From: Phlebiopsis flavidoalba | Taxonomy: Eukaryota > Basidiomycota > Agaricomycetes > Polyporales > Phanerochaetaceae | Reading direction: 5' to 3' | DNA: 64,000 nt | NCBI GenBank assembly: GCA_035772785.1 | Contig: JAOCPU010000005.1 | Location: forward strand, 682,001 to 746,000 | Part shown: one piece after another, positions 1 to 8,683 of the stretch | How positions within the stretch are numbered: position 1 is the stretch's first letter | How the letters are laid out: every line of letters starts with the position of its first letter | Translations under genes and position numbers: made by a program | Notes under the pieces: generated by a model | Databases searched by the model: none | Told to the model about the DNA's origin: nothing | Seen by the model: the letters and a program-made list of their open reading frames with translations, nothing else

Positions 1-708
1 GATTGCTTAACGAAGATGATTCTCCCTCCCACAGTTGCTGCTACCGTGGAATCTAGACTTGACTCTTGATGCTTTGAAATATATGAGAACGATCGACTGC
101 CTGGAGGCCTAAGATAAAATGGTAACACTCACTATCAAACGACCGGTCACCTTTTGTCACGTCCCCGCGCGTTCTCTCTATACATTAAGAGGCATGTTTT
201 GATTCAGCCATTTCATCATCTGGCTATGTCAACGCTGAGCGAACTACTCACAATATAATGACGAGACACAGTCGATGGCCGACGTCGTGGCCTCACAGTA
301 GTCACCGCCGGGAGCAAGTGGTGGGTACGCGAAGGTTGATAGAAGACAATTGAACCGTGGGGGAATTGATGGAATCACAGCATTTTTCTTAAAGGTCCAA
401 GACTGGAATAATTAAACGTCGGTGCACGTGAAATTAGCGAGGCGTAAATTTAATCAGGCTGTTTTTTGACCACGCCTTGGACGAGTAACCCAAGATCCTG
501 AGGGATGGAAGTAATGAATGGGATCTATGGTCGATATTAAATTGAGCGCAGGTGGTGTTCGTCTGTGTCTACAATGGAACGAGAAAGTCGCTATTAAGTG
601 AGGTGCCTCTAGCAAGTCCGAGTCTACCGGGTCCGGGGTATAGTCCGTTGTACTAAGTTGTAGCTACTTGAGAAGCCCAAAAACAAGCAGAAAAGACACT
701 TTCCACTC
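1..708. other. 3' flank of OxdC-1, no gene seen
   Basis: This stretch holds the sequence downstream of OxdC-1 (minus strand) and belongs to the inverted duplication. No open frame of note or conserved motif was found. Its inverted counterpart is about 54669-55325. Confidence 0.5.
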
Positions 709-2885
709 TTAAGAGGACGAAAGCTGGGCCAACGACCAACGCCTTGGTCTTGTTTAAGTGGCTGATCATGTCGTCGGTCAAGTTAAGATGCGCCTTGACC
801 AGAGCCGGAGGCGTCAAAGCCAGCCATTTTGCGTCAGACTGATGTCCTCGGTAGGCGATCTAACGGAAAATAAGGATCATGTTCCCCCCATAGAAAGATA
901 TGACGACTTCACCTTCCCCCAGTGTTGAAGATCTCAAGGAACTTCATGGGTCGTGTTGCCAACATTCTCGACATAATGACCTGAAAATCACATCGTAATG
1001 CTGCTGTAGAGGCGAGCAAAAAGTGGATTACACTTACCGAAAGTCGCAGGAACGTAGCTGACATCGCCAGGCTGGTAGTTGTATGTCCTTGCATTGCCGG
1101 AAGAGGCAAAGAGGGTGATAGCGGGAACGGCCTTGGCCCTCGCTGTGAAGAGAGTGTCGTGGTGAGCAGAAGTATGAGAAAAAATCTCCATGCAGTGCTT
1201 ACGGAAGAAGTAACCCCACTCATCCCCTGTGGTGGGGTGCCACTGTGAGAGGGAGGAGTCAGCGTGTGTCTCACAATATCAGTGTGTCAAGCGTACGTGA
1301 AGCTCCTGATGGCGAGCAATATTATCAGTGTCAATTCACCAAGCAGCAGATCGTGGTCACGTACCTCATGGCACCAGGCTCGACCGTGACTTCCGCGACC
1401 GGGATCCCAGGTCGCAATCGAGGGGAACACGGACGTATCCGCGATCTTCACGCTACCACCAGAGAGCGGTGTAGCTTTCTGGGATGAAAGCGAGTAGGTG
1501 AACGGTTGAGGAACCTGGCCTTGCGGGCTTTGAGGGGCCGCAGCATCAGGCGATGGTGAATCTAAGTTACAGACACGCAGGATAACACACTGTCAGCGTT
1601 CCATTCATGGCCGGACCAAGTTCGCGGGTCGTACCTGCCGGGAAGATGTACAGCTCCTCCCCGGGAATGTGGTCGAAACGAGGTCATGTTTGTCTGGAAG
1701 TTCTTGGCGAGCACGTCCTTAGGGACATGGCCATCCAGTCGGTCAACTGCCAAGAACAGAATCTGTCAGCCACACGCGCCCCGAGGCTCGCTGAGTTTAA
1801 CGTGTGAGTACGAACCAGGAAGGTCGAGTCTTCACTGAAGTCGCCATCAGGGAAGACGAGAAGGAAATCTGTGCCGTTGGGCGACTGCCCTGCGCAGAAT
1901 AGTTGCCTGAAGGGAGTGTGGCACGCCAGGAGGGAAGTTACCAGATCGAGATCACCCGGGCCCTACAAGGTATTCGATTTGGCAGCTGAACGTGATGATA
2001 GAAATTGAGACTCACCACCGTCGCGAGGTAGTTTTGACCATCTTGGTTGACCGAGCTGACTTGAGTGTATCCCTAGGGACGTTGTCAATGGGGGATGAAA
2101 ACTAGATTGGGGCTGGAAAGCCGACTCACGCTAATCACGTATTGCCCACTGATCACGAGTCATTTTATCGTATGGAGGTCACAGAAAGCCATCTGAACAA
2201 CTTACCTCTGCGGTCTTTGTGCCAGTGAAGCTCTCTGAAACGGCGACGATCAGATCAAGGATCCTGTACATGCTGCAAGGCGATGTGCTTACCTGACTGC
2301 TCCAGCTTCGAGACGCATGTTGACATCCAGCATCACCACCATCCCTAGTCGCCATGGGCATTCACCGCAAGCTAAGAGCGATCGGGGGTAAGAAAAACGA
2401 TTGCTCGACAGTCACAGTCAACCCGATGGCCTCACCGTTCGTGCTGGTCGAGCCCAACCTCCAGTCTGAAGACGATTGTGACTCAAGCTCACTTGGGCCA
2501 TTTGGCATTGCCAACTATTTTCGGTCAGAGAAGTCCGCATCATGATGATTCAAGTGGAAGACCAGCATGGAGTACACTTGTACCAGCGTCCGTGGTGGGT
2601 GGGTGCGAGAATATCCGGTTTTGCTGATCGAGTGCTACGTTCTGAGGGTCCAAGGATGCTTGCGCCAAGGGTGTCCCTGACTGGCGCCGGCGCATCCTGC
2701 GTCTCGCTAATGGGGGAAGACCGTCGATTCGGGTTGTTCGACGCGTATGCAACTGTGGCAACAGGCTCTGACGCGGAAGACGAGGACGAAACCGGGGGGG
2801 CTGGACGACGAGGAGAGTGGGGGGCCGTATAGCCGCGGGAGGAGAGGAGAGCGGCACAGATGGCGAGAGAATGCACGAGCTTCAT
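709..2885 (-). CDS. Oxalate decarboxylase OxdC-1 (bicupin), frameshifted
   Basis: Bicupin oxalate decarboxylase, a secreted Mn enzyme that splits oxalate into formate and CO2. The start at 2885 gives MKLVHSLAICAALLSS, a typical signal peptide shared with the other copies. A Ser-rich pro-region follows, then PISETQDAPAPVRDTLGASILG. Exons are short and separated by introns of about 55-65 bases. The first cupin contains the lid SEDSTFL (around 1830), matching the SENST lid whose Glu is catalytic in Bacillus OxdC. The second cupin has RELH, then an intron, then WHP near 1233, and the C-terminus reads PPALVKAHLNLTDD. The conserved end codes S-S then TAA at 709. Small indels break the frame near 2650 (GPQN region), near 822 (two extra bases before WLALTPP) and at the last codons. 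These may be assembly errors. It is the inverted partner of OxdC-2. Confidence 0.85.
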
Positions 2886-4019
2886 GACTCGGAAGCTTAC
2901 AAGAGGTCTAGATGAAAGAGGAGGTTGAGGCGGTTGGAGGATGAGAAGGATGATGATGAGCTGAGACGACGAACTCAGCTTGGTTTTATACTACGTCTCT
3001 GGCACAGTCTTTGCTCATTGTTCTCTGAGAGCTTGAGACCCAGATTTGCCTACGTTGCCATCTAGAGAGAGTACAAAGCAGTCTATGCCTCGCTGGCAGG
3101 AAGCGGAAGCAAGCCAGGCGTTTACGTAGACCCTTCGAGAGGTCAGGCCCAAAAACCCAGGCCTCCCAAGGGGGGGGAGGCGCCTCGCGCGTAGCACAAA
3201 GGGTGCGCGGGATACGAGAGTTGGCGCCACAGCGCAAGTCACCTCGCTGTAGATCACCGAAGCTGGATGCGTAGATAAATCTGCATCCTGCACTGTCTTT
3301 AGCTCAGAAGAGGCGATCGAGATGTGATTTACATCCTACGTGGAAGCAATACACTCAGCGAGAAGAGCGTCGCATTCGGGGATCGAACAAGCATGCGCCA
3401 AGCTGTTCCTCCAGCTCCAATATTGGCGCGTCGGTACCGATAGCAAAGGCGAGAATATTTGTGGAGGCAGTTCCAGCTTCGCGTGACCAGCGTGTTTCCG
3501 GGGCTGCAGTATCAGGAAGCGTGAGCTGAGTGAGCTTGGTAAGCGACACTGGGTGACTTTAGGCCACAAAAGCATACCGTACACGTCCTAGCGAAGACAT
3601 CCGTCATCCATCTACGGGAGCTATTATCTGAGACATCTGCCCACATGGGACATTGGGTGGGATATAATTGCTACTTTGGATTGTGCGCCACAGAAAGTAT
3701 GCGTCGATAGATAGGCGATGTAATAATAGCTACTCACCACAGCCATGACGCGCGTTGGGAAGTGCCTTGACCTGATTTTGACGAAAAAAGCGATCCAAGA
3801 AGCTAAGACCCGCGTTGAGCGCGCATTGTGAGCAGTGGTAAGTTACGTAGTGTCAACCGCGCGAGAACGAAGTGGAAGCAGGGAATAAATAGCCGCCCGA
3901 TCAGGCGCTGCGAAGTAACCGCGCGGTGGAGCTCCGAGCGTGAGCTTGCAAAACAATACCGGATTTTGTCCAACATTGAAGGTTCAAACAAAGTTCGTCC
4001 TCCAAACGCAAACACGGAA
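2886..4019. other. Spacer between FMO-1 and OxdC-1
   Basis: The spacer lies in the inverted duplication and holds the OxdC-1 promoter side. A 64-codon minus-strand frame at 3355-3549 (ILAFAIGTDAPILELEEQLG) is open here but frameshifted in the copy at about 51790-51960. It could be a leftover exon of an older gene. I do not recognise it. Confidence 0.4.
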
Positions 4020-5553
4020 CTATGAAGAATGGTTAAAATTTGTGAAGCCCAAGCATTTGATGATGAGCGTAATCAATACGACGCAAATGTCCTTAGGCTC
4101 CAACCTAGCTGCTGCAATGGTGCCATTCTCGCACCTCTCGCGAATGAGGTTGTTACGTGCGATGCATGCCTCGACCCCCTGTGCGGTGCGTGCTTGACCT
4201 TGAGTCTTTGCGCGGGTGATCAAATCGAGAACACGTGGGGCACGAGTAGCCTACTGAGCTCGGTAAAGACTTTGTCCAACGTCGACGTGGTGGGCTCCGC
4301 GGCACCGGGATTATACTTGTCGAGAAGCTTGATGAGCAGCTCGACATCTTCAAAAGCCTGGTTTGCGCCCTGACCAACGTGCTATGGGCCATAGACACTG
4401 TCATTGATACGGCATAAAACAAAGTCCGTTATAGCTTACGGGACTGAAAGGATGGACGGCATCCCAATGAGCACAACCCGGCCTTTATGCCAACTAGCGA
4501 GCTCTGGGCGATATATATACACCAAACTGACCTCATTAGCAAGGAAATCGCATTGAAATATATCTGTCAACATACCTTCACTACTTCAGTACTAGTCCTT
4601 AATGAAATTTCCAATTTCATAGTCCCAGCGACCGAAGGAAGAAGACTTAAAGTCTTCGGCTGACGCATTGTCGATTGCTTTCCAGGACTCTCTAGCTTCG
4701 GGTTCCCTCTGTGTCAGACTACAACATATAGTGAGTATACCGCTTGGAGTAGCCCAGTAATTTTGACTCACGCCCACATCATTTTGGAGTCCCCGACTGG
4801 CATCATCAATCCGTGGGCACCGTTCCCGTAAATGTCCCTCACCACGTGTTTCTCCGGATAGGTGGAAGGAATTGGGGAAAATCCTCCCCACTGAAAATAA
4901 TCAGAAGCCATAAATCGGCATGGAGCCATTATCACACGCACCATAGACAACCCCGAATACTCCACAGGAGTCTCATCAAAGAGACAAACTACGGGTTTGG
5001 CTATGAAGGCCGTCACATCCGATGACGAAGCTGAATTTCTCCTTGACGCCATTTGAGAAGGTTGCCACCACGGCATCATCTTCCTGTTCGATGCTCTCAA
5101 GTTTGTGACCCCAGTTGACCTTGACTCCCGATTTAGTCGCAAAGGATGTAAGCCTGTCCTGGAGCACGGCGCGTTCATATAGGCGCAGGCTAAGCCCGTC
5201 CTCTTCCCCTGATTTGCGAGGTTGGTCAGTGGTTCCGAGCAAGCCCTTATCTTCTTCCACGGTCGAGTAGAGGTGCAATTCATGGATGGGGTGGCCTCTG
5301 ATATGGTCTAGCAAGCCGGGCACCTTGGACAGCACAAGGAGACCGTTATGCTGAATTCTATAGTGTAGAGGAGTCAGTGCGATCGATAGAGCGGTGCATG
5401 ACACGGCCAGACGTACCCGACCGCAAGACCGGCGCTGGCTGACGATTCGTGTCGCTCGTACACAAAAGGTTCGTAGCCTTTCAGCTTCAAAAATGTCGCA
5501 ACGACTGGTCCTGAGATACCACAGCCAATAATCGCGACCCTAGGAGAAGACAT
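4020..5553 (-). CDS. FAD-dependent aromatic monooxygenase FMO-1
   Basis: Class A flavoprotein monooxygenase of the salicylate-hydroxylase-like family, expected to use FAD and NAD(P)H to hydroxylate an aromatic ring. The start at 5553 gives MSSPRVAIIGCGISGPVVAT, a Rossmann GxGxxG site for the ADP part of FAD. An intron follows after AVG (about 5419-5361). The next exon carries IQHNGLLVLSKVPGLLDHI, the GHKLESIEQEDD segment and VIGCDGLHS, the DG motif for FAD and NADPH contact. The GD motif near 4455 should read GDAVHPFSP but lacks one G. The C-terminus is HVGQGANQAFEDVELLIKLL and ends near ARTAQGVEACIARNNLIRERC. Length is normal for the family (about 420-440 residues spliced). Inverted partner of FMO-4. 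The substrate cannot be read from sequence. Confidence 0.85.
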
Positions 5554-6456
5554 TATGAGTTATAGCGGAGTGAGGATGTGCACAAATCTCACTTGAGGGA
5601 CTCTACTATTTATCGACTTTCGTATATCTGTATTTGTGCACAGTGTCGTCCGAGCATCGTGTATGTGGTTGCGTAAGAGTATACGGCACCATTCTTGCAT
5701 TGCAGTGCATTCAGATCCTACGAGGTGAAAGGAGTCTTCTTTGAGCTCTTGAGGGTAATGTAGAACGCTCGCTGGCCCACGGCGAAGGCGGAAAGGTGAG
5801 AACATTTCATGCTCCAATCTCGATCAATGATCTTATCTCATCTGCAATATACCATATATGGCCTTAGCGCATCACATAGTCGTTCCGACCAGATCAGAGC
5901 GTGTCTACTACGCCGCGTAGTATTTTTTCGCGCACGGCGTACAACGCAATGAGCCTATCGTCAGATGATACGAGTCCGCAGCTTTGTTTACGTGAATCAT
6001 ATTTTACAGATCCGATGCTTGGACCGGATCCAAATTGCCGCCTCAACATTTCACAGTGGTAACCGTCAGTACTGCTTTCTGGCTGCCGTGGGATCTACTA
6101 GTAAACACTAGCTAGGCAGCGCTGCAGGCATACTAGTTATCAGGACCAAACAGACTCAAGCCCCTTCTGCATGAGATCATTGTACTCTAACCTGCGTCAC
6201 TTCTCGAGCGTACGCGATTGAAAGTTCTGTTTGGAATGGACGGAGAAGGACATTCGGATCAAAGCAAGGACTCGAGTGGCTCGCACCAGTTTTCAATTTC
6301 GCCTCGACTGAATAGTAGCATACATATTTCGAACATCTAAGGTGTGTACAACATCATAACAGGCAGGGTTCAAAACATCAATCACCATACACTGATTACA
6401 CAAGCGAAATCGTCCAATTCTTGGTCAACCAGCCTTTACTGTTCGCTTGTGAGCGA
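5554..6456. other. Intergenic, FMO-1 upstream and FunK1-1 downstream
   Basis: Similarity to the other arm fades right upstream of the FMO start codon, so the duplicate promoters have diverged or the duplication ended here. Moderately AT-rich sequence; no gene or repeat recognised. Confidence 0.4.
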
Positions 6457-7102
6457 CTACTTCTTCGTTTGTGAGCGAGTCACCCGAGAGGAGCCGGAAT
6501 CGGGGAGAAAGATAGCCTGTCCGACGTCGTTGGCCTTCTGGCGTTTACATTGCAATGGCTCTTCATCACCAGCCTCAAAAGCCCTCCGTGTTGATTTGGC
6601 TCCCGAAGGCCTAAGCACTGGCAGACTCACCTTCAGCGGCGCCACGTCGCCGTGTTCATTCAGGGATAGGACGTCAACTTTGTAATCTTGTTCAGCCCCG
6701 AAGTGCCTCCACGGCCTCGTCAAGGTGACGGATTAGCTGGCCGTGCAAGCCCTGAGCCATGGGTGCAAACGGGGGCTGCTCGTCCGCGGCCTGGCGTTCT
6801 TCGTACACAGCAACGAATCGTCGGCGAAGGTTGCGGCGGAATATTTCCAAATAGCTAGCCATGGCGGCTAGCGTGGGAACTAGAGCCCCCATACCTTTGG
6901 TAAATGTGTTCCGATCGTTGATGACACTCTGTCGGTCCTGACAGTCATTGAAAAACTGAGATGCGACTGCTCCATGTTGTGTCATATAGCCAGCCCATTT
7001 CGTTTTCGACATCTTCTTTTCCGGCTTGACAAACTTGGAGCATATCAATAGCCAGGTCTCGGCCCAAAATGCGGACTCCAAGTCGTGCAAAAGGATTGTG
7101 CC

Positions 7103-7107
7103 TGAAA
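7103..7107. repeat. Target-site duplication TGAAA, left
   Basis: Five bases directly outside the left LTR, identical to 8679-8683 outside the right LTR. Five-base duplications are usual for Copia integrases. Confidence 0.9.
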
Positions 7108-7319
7108 TGATAAATAAAAGTGTATGCGCGGAGGGGTGGTGATTATCGTCTACACTACAACCAGGGCCCTCGAAGGCCAGCTTATATACAGAGGTAATGT
7201 ACTCGAATATTCTACGCGGACCATATGGCGGGCGGGGCCTGCTTACCAATCCCGACGTCATCCCCAATCGAGAACATTCCCGCGCTCCGCTTCCACATGC
7301 GCGGCTCGATATTCCAACA
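7108..7319 (-). repeat. 3' LTR of gag-only element
   Basis: 212-base LTR, bounded on minus by TGTTGG and ATCA. A TATA-like TATATAAG on minus lies at 7181-7188. Near-identical direct repeat of 8466-8678. Confidence 0.93.
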
Positions 7320-7331
7320 CTCCCCTCGAGC
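7320..7331 (-). other. Polypurine tract
   Basis: On minus the sequence GCTCGAGGGGAG runs directly into the 3' LTR start TGTTGG. A short purine run at this place is the normal plus-strand primer of LTR elements. Confidence 0.7.
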
Positions 7332-7355
7332 CCGCATATCCTACCTATCTACCAG

Positions 7356-8160
7356 TTACATCGCAAATTCGATAGCAGTATTACCTTTTTCGGATTCCTT
7401 CTTCACCTCTGGGCATTCATTGCGATAGTGACCCTTCTGTTTGCACTCGAAACATGTAATCTCCTCCCTCGGGCGGCGCGGGCGAGCACCGCGCGCTATG
7501 AGCGCGGAGTCCTGAGTCGTTTGCGCGACAAGCGCTCGGCGCTTTTCCTCATTGAGCAGGCGGCGCGCAACGTACTCGAAGTCGAGCGAAATTTGACGCT
7601 CCCCCGTAGTCGGGTCGGTGGCCGGTGTGTGCGTCCATGTGAGACTCGATGGCGGTCACCACATTTTCGTAGTCCTCGGGTAGGCTAGCCAAAAGCACGG
7701 TGACTTTCAGCATTGTCGGGGATATCAACACCTGCACATCAACGAGCGCCTGGTAAAACTCGTTGAATCGGTTCAGGTGATCCTGCATCGACACCTCTGA
7801 ACCTTTTCTGAGCATCACGAACTGACGCATCAGAGTCATGCGGTTGGCCCACCCGGCATCCTCGTGCACGTTCTTGAGGGTGCGCCACATCTCGGCGGGG
7901 TCTGTCGTCTTTCGGGTGTGCGGCAACTGCCCATCTGACACATGCAGAACAAGTTCTGCGGCGGCGAGTCTCTGGCGCTTATCGAAAGCAGCTGTGCTCT
8001 TGCCCCTGTCAGCGGCCTCGTCTCGCTCCCATTCACAATAGCCCACAGATCCTTGCGGATCAACTGCATCTCCATCCGATACTTCCAGGGTAAAGTAGTA
8101 GTTGGTCTCGTTCAATAGCTCAAACCGAGCCGAACCACCATTACTACCTCGACCTTCCAT
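7356..8160 (-). CDS. Copia-type Gag with zinc knuckle
   Basis: Capsid-like Gag of a Ty1/Copia element, which packages element RNA into virus-like particles. The start at 8160 gives MEGRGSNGG, the first ATG after the leader. Then come LNETNYY and, in the next frame, WKYRMEMQLIRKDLW, the usual N-terminal Copia pattern LNxxNYxxW. The centre carries EMWRTLKNVHE, QFVMLRKGSEVSMQDHLNRF and LLASLPEDYENVV, typical of the UBN2/gag family. The C-terminus has one CCHC zinc knuckle, CFECKQKGHYRNEC (about 7450-7408), for RNA binding. The stop TAA is at 7356-7358. Frame changes near 8085, near 7990 and near 7625 break the reading and may be sequence errors. No protease or polymerase motif follows. Confidence 0.9.
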
Positions 8161-8218
8161 ATCCGGAAATAGACACAAGCAAGAACAAACAAATAGCGCT
8201 GACCAGCGCAAACGGCAC

Positions 8219-8369
8219 GCGTAGAAACGCAACGACGGCTAGAGAGCCAAAAAACGGTGTAGAAACACCACAAGCGCGTTAGAGACGCAACGGGTAGAAA
8301 ACCAAACGCGTAGAGACGCAAACGGTCGGCTAGAAGCCAGCGGGTCGGGAGTCGCGGCGTAGAGACGCC
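8219..8369 (-). other. Row of eight small hairpins in element leader
   Basis: Between primer site and gag start lie eight short inverted repeats spaced about 16-30 bases centre to centre: 8219-8230, 8237-8248, 8256-8269, 8276-8288, 8293-8303, 8308-8319, 8328-8338 and 8356-8369. Most have 4-5 perfect base pairs around a loop AGAG or AGAA on plus, so the element RNA would show pyrimidine loops CUCU or UUCU. Stem sequences vary (GCGT, GGCT, GGTGT, GGCGT) while loops are kept. The weakest is 8293-8303 with three pairs. Function unknown; a packaging or Gag-binding signal is a guess. Confidence 0.75.
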
Positions 8370-8451
8370 CGTGAGAGCGATCAATTGATGCGGGGGGGTC
8401 CGCGGTAGCACGAGTAGAGTCGAGAATACAGATCTTACCACCGCCTCACGG

Positions 8452-8465
8452 CGGGGCTCATAACC
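8452..8465 (-). other. Primer binding site for half initiator tRNA-Met
   Basis: Directly inside the 5' LTR the minus strand reads GGTTATGAGCCCCG. Its first 12 bases are complementary to the anticodon stem-loop of eukaryotic initiator tRNA-Met (GGGCTCATAACC). Drosophila copia is known to prime from such an internal tRNA fragment. Confidence 0.8.
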
Positions 8466-8678
8466 TGATAATAAAAGTGTTATGCGCGGGGGGGTGTGGT
8501 GATTATCGTCTACACTACAACCAGGGCCCTCGAAGGCCAGCTTTATATACAGAGGTAATGTACTCGAATATTCTACGCGACCATATGGCGGGCGGGGCCT
8601 GCTTACCAATCCGACGTCATCCCCAATCGAGAACATTCCCGCGCTCCGCTTCCACATGCGCGGCTCGATATTCCAACA
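8466..8678 (-). repeat. 5' LTR of gag-only element
   Basis: 213-base LTR with the same ends as 7108-7319. A TATA-like box on minus lies at 8542-8549. It should carry promoter and transcript start for the element. Confidence 0.93.
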
Positions 8679-8683
8679 TGAAA
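8679..8683. repeat. Target-site duplication TGAAA, right
   Basis: Five bases just outside the 5' LTR, identical to 7103-7107. Confidence 0.9.

Larger units (their letters stand above)
1..5553. repeat. Left arm of a large inverted duplication
   Basis: Read on the minus strand, this block has the same order as 49449-55325 on the plus strand: FMO gene, spacer, OxdC gene, 3' flank. Similarity continues through the non-coding 3' flank to the window edge; for example the motif around 7-16 (CTTAACGAAGATGAT) reappears inverted near 55312-55323. The spacer at about 3000-3550 matches about 51780-52370. The arms carry many substitutions as well as indels, so the duplication is old. The left limit is not visible because the window starts inside the arm. 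Confidence 0.85.
7108..8678 (-). mobile_element. Non-autonomous gag-only Copia-type LTR retroelement
   Basis: Complete small LTR element on minus: 5' LTR 8466-8678, primer binding site, 305-base leader, one gag gene (8160-7356), purine tract, 3' LTR 7108-7319, and 5-base target duplications TGAAA on both sides. The gag stop lies about 37 bases before the 3' LTR, so protease, integrase, reverse transcriptase and RNase H are absent by design rather than by a visible deletion scar. This matches the TR-GAG class described in plants and would need enzymes from an autonomous Copia relative. The LTRs differ by about six short indels and roughly one substitution, pointing to a recent insertion plus assembly noise. 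It has broken a FunK1 kinase gene. Confidence 0.92.
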
